Positions 22,802 to 34,456 of a DNA stretch of 64,000 bases are shown piece after piece (the stretch's first letter is position 1; every line of letters begins with the position of its first letter). The translations under genes and the position numbers were made by a program. The notes beneath the pieces are model-generated. The model did not search any database and had not been told where the DNA came from. It saw only the letters and a list, made by a program, of their open reading frames with translations. The stretch comes from Oscheius dolichura (lineage: Eukaryota; Nematoda; Chromadorea; Rhabditida; Rhabditidae), in NCBI GenBank assembly GCA_932521035.1, contig OW051497.1, forward strand, positions 11,842,001-11,906,000. Direction: 5' to 3'.

Positions 22802-23225
22802 ATGGATTTGAATGCAGAGAATGGGGAAAACTCTAAAGGAGACGAGACGCAAGAGGTTCTGTCATGTAATATGCCCTTTATTGTCCTTTCAGATCCATGT
22901 CAAGCTGGACTTTGACAGAAGTGCAAAAGAGTTTGTTATTTCTAAAGATGAATACACTCTCGTGCTGAATAATATTAATGATGATGACGTAGAGTTCGAG
23001 GTCAAGTCTCGTTCCATGGAACGACTTGACGGCGGTGTACTTGCCGGCCAGAAAAACCACGAACTTAGGGTGAAATTTATACCCTCGATTTCCGATAGAC
23101 AATATGTTTTAGTAAGCTTTCTTCTTCTTCTTCTATTTATTGTTCAGGTCAAATATTACCGGATAGCCGACCAACAGGTACGACCAATGATCGGAGTCTG
23201 CGTTCAACGAGTCTCAGCACAATAA
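22802..23225 (+). CDS. Small MSP-domain-like protein
   Basis: Three exons: 22802-22855, about 22893-23111, about 23148-23225. The product is about 116 residues: an acidic leader of 18 residues (MDLNAENGENSKGDETQE), then an all-beta region alternating hydrophobic and charged residues (EYTLVLNNINDDDVEFEVKS, GVLAGQKNHELRVKF) and ending in VQRVSAQ. The order of a strand with N(N)xxxxxVEFxVKS, then a GxLxxG-like turn, then a strand resembles the MSP / small sperm-specific protein fold. The match is by pattern only and the sequence is divergent. No signal peptide, so cytosolic. If the match holds, it would be a sperm-type or MSP-domain scaffold protein. AATAAA overlaps the stop (23222). Confidence 0.6.
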
Positions 23226-24876
23226 ACATCTTTTAATAGAAAAGGCTTCCCTTATGGCATTTCTCCACCAGCGTAAATATTCACTACTGACTTCATGATC
23301 GTCGCAAAATCGTCTTCTACGCATTTGTTATCATCCGTTCTGGTAGATTAAAAAGGTGTTTTCCGATTAAAAGGTTTGGGAGTAGGGAAAAGAGCGGAAC
23401 GGACAGACAGGATGCAGGAGAACGGATTGTCCCCTAAGAACCGCCAAGAAAAACACCGTTATTCTGCATGTCTGGAAAGGTACAGAAGAGACAGGGAAGT
23501 GTTACATAAGGTTTAAAGGTTGTACGTTCTGATACCTTGGAAATTTGAAGGCGTCCTCTATTTCTTAATGAACCGCCCGATTAGGGTAAGATAATAATTC
23601 ATAAGTGTTATTCTTAAGCAGTCACACATTAAAGCACGCGATACGCCCATTTGTACTAGTACGTACTGGAGTAAGTCATCCCTTCGCCCAACTTCTCCTA
23701 AAGATGCACACGATCCTCATACGTAAGCAGACTGTCTTCTGTCGTTGTAGTGTTATTCCGTTTCTATTAGGTCGCGTCAGAAGTCCAGTTCGTGAGCTCA
23801 TAACTTTCTTATTTCTCCAGTAAATTCGTTCAGTCAACATGCGCTGGATAGAGAATCGTCTGAAGAAAATTCACGATATAAATTCAGCTTTCCAACCAGG
23901 ACCCAAAAACTTTGGCGGCCGTTTCAAACTTTGCCAAAAACCGTTTTTTCGGGATATCTCGTTTATTTCGCATTTTTATGGGTAACTTTGTTCTTAGCAA
24001 AAGTCGAGCTTGACGAGATACGTCTACTACACTTGGAATTTTTGAAATTGGTTGAAAGGTAACGGAGCTAGACTGCTTTAAAAATGGCATAGTTAAGGAA
24101 AATTGGTTTTGGGTAATTTGTTCTAGAAAAGTGAGAATATCGTAAAAATGACTTTGTAGTCGTGATTGTAATTTTTTTTTCTGACATTTTGACTACCCAT
24201 ATGCCCATGTAGCCCGTGATCGTGAAAAGTTACGAATATTCACCTCATTTCCCAAGACCAAATGACCTCCAGAACGAGCAAAAACTCAAAATTTTTTGAA
24301 TGCCAAATAACGGCACCTGAACATCCGCCTAGTCGTGTCATGCACGAGCGGAGCAAAAAATGGGATGAAAACGATTGTATTTGGAAAAAAGCGAAGTCTG
24401 TGCGCCGAAAAGAAGGGCTTTTTTAATGTATGTGTCATAGCGAGGGGGGTGGCAGGGCACAGACCGAATCCTACTCCTGGGGCAAGTGAAAGAGGATTTA
24501 ACATGTGACGAAACAAAGATAATCCGAGAGGGATTAGCAAGCCCTTCATATATAGAGGGGCGTAAACGGCGGCTAACACAGCTTTGTCTTCCCCTCATGC
24601 CGTCTCATATCAAGCCAGCTCCGAGACTCGGTAAGTAATAATCTTCTCACCTTGCCGAAAATAGACCTACGTACTGGAAATCAAGCTATTTCCTATTGTC
24701 TCGAGTTCATATGACCATCACCCGCTTTCGGCTGATTAGAAACAGAGATTTAACGGAGCGCTGTGAGACATCAACACACCGTCTTCCGGCACATATCCGA
24801 GAGTGTTTCCGCAACGTATCTGCTTCTATATAATCGCTCCCTTCGCTACAATTACACAAACAAGAATATTTCAGAG
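23226..24876. other. Intergenic region with repeat-like sequence
   Basis: No coding frame supported. The part 23880-24300 (TTTCGGGATATCTCGTTTATT, TTGACGAGATACG, GGTAACGGAGCTAG) has the look of a diverged dispersed repeat related in style to the 19.7-kb elements. A GA-rich stretch lies at 24430-24560. Confidence 0.35.
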
Positions 24877-27109
24877 ATGCCGTCAAACGACGATCCCGTC
24901 GTTGCTCCTGATTCACTTCTGACACCTCCTGTTCTTAGCGGCGATGAACGGAAGGCTCTCAAGGTTGGTTCCGCAGTAGTTAAGCAGAGTGAGGTGTTGC
25001 CCTAAGAAGATTATACCATAGTCTAAGATGAGATCCGCTTGAAAGTTCATGTACGGAAAAGAGGATGCCCTGAGAATATCGTTTTCTCTAAGGGTACTTG
25101 TATTTAGTCCGCGGGGAAGAACGCTCCAGAAGGGACCCAAGAATTTTAGACAATGATTATTATTCATTGTTAATCTGATTTTCTAATTTGCTCCTTTTTT
25201 TCGCTGACATTCACTGAATTCCAATGCGATTAACTATTCAGCTTAAAATGGTGTTTTTTTAAATGATAATTTGCAGTATGTGGATCATACATTGTTTACC
25301 TTTAAAAGATGAACTCTACTCCCCCGTAAGAGGAATTACTCGTGACTGCCACCTTCACTATTAGAATATGATATTAGGACGCAAACTTCTTCACGCTTGC
25401 GTCAATTCACATTTAACACTTACAGACACGCGATCCTGGAGTCTACTCTGGGCAGATTACATCTTTTATCTAATTTTAAACATAGCCGGAAAAGAACGGA
25501 TATTAATATTCTATTCTTATCCTAGTTATTATTGTTCTATTACTTGATGTGGAGAATAGTCTCCAAGTGTTAATTATATCAAAAACCGGGGTAATTTTTG
25601 GTGCTAAAGCAGAACGACCCCTAGTCAGCCCGAAGAGCTACTCCCACACCCAAACAAGCTTTATTTTTTCATTGATCAGGAAGTTGACGAGCTGCCACCT
25701 AATCTGATTCTATTACTTGTCTCTTAACCAAGACAAGGATGCTTCCTTTTCAGTACCAAAGTGCCGGTTCATCCCTTGATTCCGAAGCCAGTCACAATTC
25801 TCGCCGTCGCCTGAATATGCCGATGATGTACCAAATGTATGAGAGTCAGTACGAAGACTTGAGGGGTACTGTCTACGGGCCGAGTAGCCCTGACTTCCAG
25901 CCAGCTAAAGCTGGAGAGAAACTGAGGAGTGCATGTAGTGGACTTGGTAAGCACTCACTAAGGCAACTAAGATCTCCTCTTCCAGAAACCAACGATCTCG
26001 ACATCATCACAGTAATCGTTTCACATGACAACTTCCAACGGCAGAAGATCCAGAGTGCTTATGAGGACATGTACAAGCGGTCTTTGATTGAGGATCTGGA
26101 GGAAGAGACTGGAGGATACTTTCTGGACACGGCTCTGGCTCTACTGAAACCTGCTCACCAGTTGGACACACAGAATCTTTACCTCTCCATCTCGGTATGG
26201 TTTTACTTATTTCTCAACTATCTAATTCTTTAGAATCGATATGGAGATCGATCTGTTGCTATTGAGATCGCCTGCACACGCTCGGCCAAGGTAGACCCAA
26301 CTTTTTGACCCCTATTAATATTTCATTTTAGCAACTACGCGTGATTCAGGAAACATATTCCGCCAATTACAAGAAAACTATTGAAAAGGACATCTCAACC
26401 AAGGTGGAAGGGGCAGTCGGCAAGATGCTGACTCTTCTTCTTTGTAAATCTCGAGATGAGTCTGGTAAAAAAGTGGATGAAGAGCTTGTCAGCAAGCACG
26501 CGGATGTACTCCTTCACAATAGCGTTGAGGATATTGCTCGGAATGTTCAGCTCTTTGAATCAATCTTTACGGGGATCAGCTGGAAACATATGGCGGCTGT
26601 GTTCGATCGGGTTTGTGGAAGATCATCCATATCAAACAACGGTGTTTTAGTATGATGAGCTGAGAAAAGACGAGAGGGATTTTGAAAGTCACGTCCGTCG
26701 GAACAAACTCGTTCATTCTGAGATCAAACTGATCATGCTTACTTGCAGTGAGTCTAGGGGATCTGGACTGTCTGATATTCCTATTTACAGTACGTGTATC
26801 CCGCAACATGCAGCTCTACTTCGCCGATAAATTAAGAGTAGCGATGACTGGAGACAAACCCGACCATCAGACTATCATCCGCACTTGTGTCACAAGAAGC
26901 GAGGTACCAATTTCCTAGAATTACTTTGACTATGTATGAATATTCAGATTGATCTGTTTGACATCGGCGAAGAGTACAAGCGAAAATATCAGCGCCCTCT
27001 GGATTTCGACCTTCATCAAACTTGTAGTGGGGATTACCTCCGCCTGATAGCCACTCTCCTGAATGGAGCCAATAATAATAATGTATTGGATGGAGCCACG
27101 AAAATCTAA
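24877..27109 (+). CDS. Annexin-family protein with degenerate calcium sites
   Basis: Exon 1 is 24877-24963 (MPSNDDPVVAPDSLL...). A 788-nt intron ends at 25751. Further exons run to 27109 with introns of about 40-47 nt. Four annexin repeats are visible: the first includes NDLDIITVIVSHDNFQRQKI, the second NRYGDRSVAIEIACTRSAKQ, the third SVEDIARNVQLFESIFTG, and the fourth RTCVTRSEIDLFDIGEEYKR, closing in GDYLRLIATLL. Annexins bind acidic phospholipids in a Ca2+-dependent way through GxGTD loops. Here the loop positions read GLETND, YGDRSV, NSVEDI and DKPDHQ, so the canonical type-2 Ca2+ sites look lost and membrane binding may be Ca2+-independent or absent. The exon 1 link across the long intron is phase-consistent but less certain. 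AATAAA at about 27147. Confidence 0.9.
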
Positions 27110-27287
27110 CAGTTCTATTTATTTGTACACTGTACATAATTCTTCAATAAACATTATCGCTAATTGGAAAGGTATTATGGATATGGGTTATGCCCGGTAG
27201 GAGAAGGGTTGGAAAGAGATCTGGGAAGATGACTAATTTGGACAAAACAACTACTGAATTAACAGAACACTGTTCAGGGAATTAGAA

Positions 27288-28966
27288 TTAGTGTTTGGCC
27301 TTGGGGGCACGGATCAGGGCTTCTTGTGACGTCGAGAAGACGAGCCGGCCATCACGTGTCCAGAGTTTCCCTTCAATCAGAGTACGGGATCCTCCTAAAT
27401 GTTGTACATTGAACTGCGTAACTGATTAAAGCGATTAGTGTTCTTCGTAACTTGGGTGTTCTAAGAAGCTCCCAGAATAGGTCGGGACCAGTCGTTCGGT
27501 TCTCTGCCCCAACTTGTTTCTCCAGAAGTGTAAATATTTCATATGTTGTCTTGGCACAGAGGTCAAAAGAATTTCCCTGAGCTGTATCCGAAAATACGGA
27601 GTAGCTCTTTCGGAAATTGGATGTTATATAGCATCATAACATGTTATATTTGGCGTTGCCTTTCCGGACTCTTTAGGGACCGCATAGCTAAATTTGGGAG
27701 ACAAGTTGGTATCCCCCAATTTTTATTCCTCTTCACTACCTGCAATCGTGCTGTGATTCTCATACAGAAGCCAGTCATCCACTCGGAATTTATCAGAATG
27801 CATCCAAATACAGTGGTCCAGCGTCAAAGCCATCGATGGGATAAATCCTCGCCTAAACGTATTCCTAAGGTGGCCAGACAGTTGCCGAACCTGCTGTGAG
27901 GTCGAAGAGCCGTTTCAATCATTGTAGCGTCTGAAATATAGGCTGCAGCAGCAGCGTGTAAGCGAGGATCATCCCCTGAAACAGAATTACACGGTTATAG
28001 TAGTGAAACGTACCGATGTTTTCGTTAGTCTTGATCCATACATAAGTCTTGAACTGGTCATGGTGAGGCTTCGTGTCTACAGCGTCGTGTTTCAATATGA
28101 AATCAACATCTACCGGACGGAACTGTAACTTTTGTTTAAAAAACAATACAAAATCACTTACAGAGAAAACTCGATAAAAAGCAGAGGGAATTTCCTCCCT
28201 TCGAAAAGTGACCATAGCCTTCATTGCCGGTGGGAGATCCATGTTAGCGGCCTTCTCCAAAATCTCTGTCCAATCCATCAGATTTTCTGGAGAAGGAACT
28301 TCCGGCATGGCTACTTGATGAACGATGGAATCAGGCTCAGGCTAAACATCTTTCTTTTCTCTTTCTCAAATCTCAATTTACCCTGTGGAAAGAAATCTGT
28401 ACGGTGAAGATAGCCTCCCCGTTTTGCACTGCCTTCACCAGACGGGTGCAGAAACTTCGACCGTCTCTAATAGGATCAACTTGGTATAGAATAGGCTGGT
28501 CAACATTGCCTAAACTCGTGATTCTTTGTGGTCCTTCTTATACCGACCGCTCTGAATGAAGTAACTGTGCATGCTGTTCGGGACAAAGCCTTCTCCGACC
28601 GTAGCCGTTGCAGCAGACAAAGACTGAAGCAGTTAGATTTGTTGTTCTCCAAAAACGTATACCTGTCCGATAACCTGTCCGCCATAGACATGAGGTAATG
28701 AGAGTCGCCCTTTGAGCAGGTGCCGAGCGCTGTACTCGTTGTTTGTGCTTAGGAGCGGGAGAAATAACTTACACGAACAGGTTCTTGTCGATTTTCTCCA
28801 AATTCAGAAATGTATCGATCAGGCCGGCTTGAATATCTTCTGCCCTGGAGGAGAACTGCACGTGGGACACATTCAACAGGGTAGGATAATGAGGAGCAGG
28901 TGCACATGTGCTGGGAGGGCGGCTCGGTTTTCGCGAAGGTGGATCCATGCTATGTTCCTCCTCCAT
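27288..28966 (-). CDS. Acyl-CoA thioesterase, TesB/ACOT8 family
   Basis: Double-hotdog thioesterase hydrolysing acyl-CoA to free acid and CoA. The minus-strand exons give, in order: IDTFLNLEKIDKNLF; VYGGQVIGQ (first hotdog, typical GGQ motif); HSYFIQSGNVDQPILYQVD; GRSFCTRLVKAVQNGEAIF; FRPVDVDF; AAAAAYISDATMIETALRP; MALTLDHCIWMHSDKFR; and GGSRTLIEGKLWTRDGRLVF, ending in APKAKH. Catalytic elements of the family (His of the LDH motif, Ser/Thr and Gln in the last hotdog) are in place. A 26-nt intron (GTTCGG...CCTTAG) inside PHSR/NTFRRG is required for the frame. The last intron, 27395-27739, is unusually long. Vertebrate ACOT8 ends in a peroxisomal SKL signal; this one ends KAKH, so the compartment is open. 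The start MEEEHS was chosen; MDPPSR 18 bases later is an alternative. Confidence 0.92.
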
Positions 28967-30877
28967 TCTCTGAAGTATTTCATGAATTTTTTGCGAAAAA
29001 AATGAGTACAAAGAAGGAAAACAAAAAGCGGTACGTGACAGTCGGTATTGAAAGGGATCAAATTAGAGCATGAGATGTTATCTGCAGTGGTAAGCGGCTG
29101 CCCGCTGTAGCGAATCGTGCTAATCTTAATTCGCCGACGCATGAATCCGAATCCTTTTCAGCTGTAGCAAAAAAGGAGGGAAAGAAGGAAAGCAGAAATT
29201 AAAAGGTCGCTAGGACGGTGCCAACTATAGCCGCCCTTGTTAGTCACGATTTACGAGGCAGTGTCACACAAAGGCATGTGTTTGTTGTGAACATGGATCG
29301 CTACAATCGGCGCGATTTATAACAATCGTCTGTTTTTAATGCCTTCGTTTATAATCACCGTTCATCTAAACCATATGTACTATACAGTCGATTAAAAAGG
29401 CGAAAACTTCCTTTTGGAAATACTACTTTTTGGAAAGGCTTGCAAAGAGCGAGGGGGACGAACATCCCGGAAAACGATAACAATAGGAGGAATAAACATA
29501 TTTTTAACCCAACCCGGACTTTTCCCTCCAAGACAGATTTTTCCTGTCAACAAGTTTTAAATAAAGCGGTGAATCTTTCATTTACTAGCAATTTGCGCCA
29601 GTGAATGTCATTAGAGATCATGATTAAGTAAAATTGACGTTTAACCCAGCGCCCGAGCTCAAAGTTGCTCCGCTGTCTTAAAGGACTAAAAAATCTTACG
29701 GTACCCTTCTCTCTTAAATGTGTAAAACAGGGGGAATAGATTAATTCTGATATACACTAAAATTTGCTACAGTATCGGGGAAATAAGAGCCGTTAGGAAG
29801 ATATATATTTGGTGACAAAAAATTAGCCGCCAATGTGTGTACGAGTTGCCACAACCGAACATCTGTCGAGCTCCTCTGCGTCCTTGACCGGCTGGCGGCA
29901 GGCTTCATGCCGCGGAGCAGAAAATCCTCCGAGGCGAATAAAATTAAGCTAAAGAAATGAGGAAAAAGTGTGTTTATTTAATTCAGATTGACGTCGTTGC
30001 CGCCACATTTCAATTAACTAGCATTTCCAATTAGCGGAACGTTTCAACTTTCTAGAAATGCTTTAGCAGACGTGAATGGCTAATATGCTGTGCTAGTTAT
30101 CACCTGAGGTTCTTTGTATTTTGATGATGAAGTGAATCTTCAAAGCAGCCGATGATGCCCCCGACCTACTTGACAAAAACAAACATCGCAGTGCATTAGA
30201 ATCCTATCAGCTTGCCCATGTTGACTCAAGTTGTTGCAGACTGTTTCCAGGTGCTTTTCTTTGAGTTTCCCTATCTGCGCATGTCCTATCTCACGGAAAA
30301 ATTGGCATTATCGCGTGCATGTATGCTGCTCCCAAAGTGGGTTCATTTTTCTCGACTGGCCCCCTAATGCTCCGACCCCTCAATCATTCTCTCCCTGTGC
30401 CGATAGGACTGTGTTTATCGATCTTTGCCCCTATACTAACTTGTCCCAGTGTTAGGCTGAATAGAGAATGTAGGTCTTTGTGTGCTTTTGTGCGTGTCCT
30501 TGAAGAATGTGACCACCGGCCCATTGATGACATCAGCTGGGGGATCAATTCACCCGCCGTTTTCCCACTGTTATGACCTATCCTGACGCCTTTCAACAGA
30601 GCGGTTCTATTCGCGTCGCTTTCCTAAGTACCCCCTATTGATTTCTTCTCTCTGGATCAGCTCATCAGACGGTTTTCGTTCTTTCTCCCTACTCCATTAC
30701 GGTGTATCTCGTTTCAAAGTCTCTCTCCCTATCACACCTTTCATTTTTCGACAGTTTTATCACTTCCTGAACTTTGTTCAGTCATCTGTTCGTTTTCCAC
30801 TCTCTCTGTGCTAAAGTCTACCCCGTGCCCTTTAAACATTGTCCTTTTTTCAGCATTCCCTAGGAAATGATTAAAGC
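28967..30877. other. Intergenic region between divergent genes
   Basis: Upstream of both the thioesterase (-) and glucosylceramidase (+) genes, so likely to hold two promoters. Pyrimidine-rich between 30540 and 30860. Frames at 30231-30576 have no support. Confidence 0.45.
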
Positions 30878-33800
30878 ATGAGGTGGACGTCAGGCATAGA
30901 CGGTGAGTATGGCTGGCGAGCCCGAGGAAACTACCTCCATCCCGACGCCAAGACCTACAAGCCTTTCTTCCCTCGAATATGGCATATTATAAAGTTGCTT
31001 CCAATGTTAATAAGGTATCAATTTCCTCCAGTTCTTACTAGAGTCTATCTTCAGATTGTTTTTCTTCTGCGTAAAAGAATATCTCTGTGGAAGAGGCGCC
31101 TTCATCGACATGTTCAAACAGATGAAACACGATCCTTACACTGGTAAAGGGTCCTTTTACTTGTGGGATTGAGGAATTTAGGCGTTCCTTTGGGTGGAAT
31201 TGGTGGCGGATCAATTGGGACCGATTTCCGAGGGGCATTCAATAAGTTCAGCATTGTTCCCGGTATGAAAGAACAAGGCGTGGGAAATATTAAAGCAAAT
31301 CAGGTAAAGTCTCGTTGAATGTCTTGGAATACCCTGAACTTTTTAGTTTATGCTTACTGTCCATGATGAGAATGGAAATTTCGCTTATTGGACCCTCCTC
31401 ACTTGTGCAGATTTCAAAGGAAGTGAACTGCAATACTGGGATAAGAAGGTCCGCCCTGAGGATATCAAGTAAGCAGTGACCAATCCGTTATAATGTGACT
31501 TCTAGGTATCGCGGTCTTTTCCCACGAGCATGGAGGGAGTACAACATCAGAGAACTGAACCTAATCGTCCAGCTGCAACAACTTTCTCCCGTTATTCCGC
31601 AGAACTATGACGATTCTTCCCTCCCCGTTGGAATGTTCCAATTTAACGTGGTGAACAACTCGGAGAAAAACTACCGAGTTGCCTTAACTATGACCTTCCG
31701 TAATGGAACAGGAAACAAACGATGGAACACGGAGGGAATGTGCAGGTTGGTTAACCTTTTTATACTGATCGGAACAATTGTTCAAGGTCTGTCTACCTAG
31801 ACGATGATTTGTTCCGGGGATGTTCACTGAAACACTCGGTCAGAGGGATGACAGTCACGTATGCTGTTTCCGCAAAGAAAACGGTACGCCGTGTTTAGAA
31901 GACAACTCAGCAAATGGTGTTTCAGGAGACTAATGACATCTCCACTTGCCATTTTTATCCAAGAGCTGATGGCCATGCAATTAGAAGGAACCTTGAGGAA
32001 CATGGTCAACTGTTAGGACCCTCTGAATGCCTTTCGCAAGAACTGGGTGTAGCCGTTTCCAGTTCTGAAGAAGTTGCAGCCGGAACATCAACAGAGTATT
32101 TGTTCTCGTTGGTCTGGGACATGCCGGAAATTAGATTTGGGCTAAAAGAACGTACGTACAGACGGTTTGTAACGTCTTCTTCCTTAAATATTGTAGAAAT
32201 ACTTATAGAAGATACACAAGATTCTTTTCTGGACCGGGATCTGCTGTCTCCATTACTCGCCACGCGATGGAGAGGTTCTACGACTGGGAGGAAGCCATTA
32301 TCCGGTGGCAAGAGCCCATTTTGACCGACAGCATGTTGCCTGACTGGTTCAAGTCTGCTCTGTTCAATGAGTTATACTATGTAGTCGACGGGTCCACAAC
32401 CTGGGTCGAGTACGACGAAACATGGACAAACGAGGAACCTCTGCTTAGCACTATTTCCCAAAATTGGTTTAAAAAGTATGGAAGATTCGCCTATATGGAG
32501 TGTATGTCCATATTAAAAAGTAAGAACACAAAATTGTTTCAGCCTGGGAATATTACATGTACAATACCTATGACGTTCATTTCTATGCGTCGTGGGCTCT
32601 CCTACAGAACTGGCCAGCTCTGGAAATGAGCATCCAATTCGATTTCAGTTTGTCTTTCATCTTAAAAAAGCAAAAAGACACTTTCCAGCTGATCAGGTGT
32701 TCAGACAAGATAGCGGGCAAACCGTGTCAATGTTTGCAGGGAAATCTATGGATAGGAAGAAATTTGGAAAGACTCCTCACGATCTCGGTCATCCCAGTAA
32801 GCTAGTTATTGGAAAAGATGACAAATAACATTTAGTGGGAGAGCCGTGGGTACAAGTCAACGCCTACCAGCTGCATGACACTTCACATTGGAGGGATCTC
32901 AATCTAAAATTAGTTCCTCTCTGTTGGAGGGACTGGAAAATCGTGGTTCAAAGCGAAATGAAAGAAGAGGAGGCAAAAATTGTTCTGGAATACTTCTACG
33001 AACGGGCGAAATTCTTAGTGGAGCAGGGAATCCTCGAATGGGATGCTACTAAAGGAGAACGAATGATTATCCAAAACAGTGGATCAGCTGATCAGACTTA
33101 TGACGTGTGGAGGATGACAGGAGTCAGGTAATAGAACCTTGTTAGTTAGAAAAATATTCTTTCAGTGCATATTGTGGATCGCTTTGGATCTGTGCTGTAG
33201 CGTGTGTCGCTTCTATGGCAATGGAATTGAAAGACTATGATAGTTATAAAAGATACAAGGAAATCTTGAAGTTCGCTACCCAGGAATACGTTAGGACTTT
33301 GTGGAACGGAAGGTAGGTTACTTTAAAGTTTGATACAACGAATTCATAGGTTCTTCCAATTCGACGAAAGCAGTAGTAACCGTGAAACAGTAATGGCTGA
33401 CCAGCTCTGCGGTATTTGGTTCCTAGCAATGATTAGAGAAGAAGTCCCCTTGGAAGAGGAGCACGTCAAATCATCACTTCAATCAATCTTCGAACAAAAC
33501 TGGGCCAAGTTCTGTGGTGGAACAATTGGTCCGGTCAATGGATACATGTAAGCAAACTTTTACAGTTTGTTTGAGTTTCTATTTTCAGTGAGGACAAGAA
33601 AGAGGACACTTCCTGCATACAGTCAGAAGAGGTCTGGACGGGTATTGCCTACGCCTTGGGGTCGTTCTTTATCTCCCAGGGAATGCATGAATACGGGTTT
33701 ACTGTCACTGAAAATATGTACAACAGTATCTGGAACAAGTTTGGACTGCAATACCAAACTCCGGAAGCTATTACTGCCTCTGGATACTATAGGTATGGTT

Positions 33801-33975
33801 TTTCTTTCTTTAAAAATTAGTAATATCTTCCAGAGCCATCGGCTATATGAGGCCCTTGTCCATCTGGTCAATGCGCTACGCGTATAAAATGTTCCCCAAA
33901 CAGGATCCAGCAGTTCGAATCCAAGAAGAGAACGAAAAGGCCCACCTGATAACCTCCTATTGTATCGATGACTAG
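30878..33975 (+). CDS. Non-lysosomal glucosylceramidase (GBA2 type, GH116)
   Basis: Cleaves glucosylceramide to glucose and ceramide at the cytosolic face of ER, Golgi or plasma membranes. There is no signal peptide. The N-terminal beta domain begins at [18 protein letters not shown] (after the 31143 junction) and runs through [27 protein letters not shown] and [14 protein letters not shown]. The catalytic (alpha/alpha) domain follows: [31 protein letters not shown], then the block [18 protein letters not shown] that holds the expected nucleophile Glu, and later [20 protein letters not shown] with the expected acid/base Asp. The C-terminus ([19 protein letters not shown]) is well conserved and stops at 33975. 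About 14 exons with introns of about 36-45 nt, all in phase. The start ATG 30878 is the first one in frame. Confidence 0.95.
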
Positions 33976-34456
33976 TCCGTTTCATGTTGTGACTGTATAT
34001 TTGTTACCATATCGCCAGGTGTACGAGTATGTATGTGCCCAGTGCAAAAGTATTAAAGCCTTTTAAGGACACACATTCTAAAAATATAAATAAGCTGACA
34101 ATATTCGTTAGGAAATAGCATACCATCATGAGCTTGTACAGCTGGCCTCAGCTGGACAGTATCAACAACATCGGCTGAATCTCTGTTGTTTGTTCCTGGC
34201 CTATCACCAAAATATTTGCGTCTGTCTTCGTCTTCCCTCGGCTATCTCTAGGCGTTCTAATTAATTCTATATTCAAGACGCGTCGTGGTTTTGATAGCTC
34301 CCCAGTCTTTCTCTTATCTTTTCTCGCTGAGAGTGTCACCTGCACACCTCACCTTCGATTTTTCCCACTAATCAGCAACTCCACAACAAAGCCTCTTTGA
34401 TGGGCGTCGTCAATGTAAGTCGATTAATTTATCCTAATGGGATGAATGATTCAGAG
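33976..34456. other. Intergenic region
   Basis: 3' end of the glucosylceramidase gene and 5' region of the receptor kinase gene. A short MGVVN frame at about 34400 precedes a GTAAGT and a TTCAG at 34450-34454, so a 5'UTR intron or trans-splice site just before ATG 34457 is likely. Confidence 0.45.
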
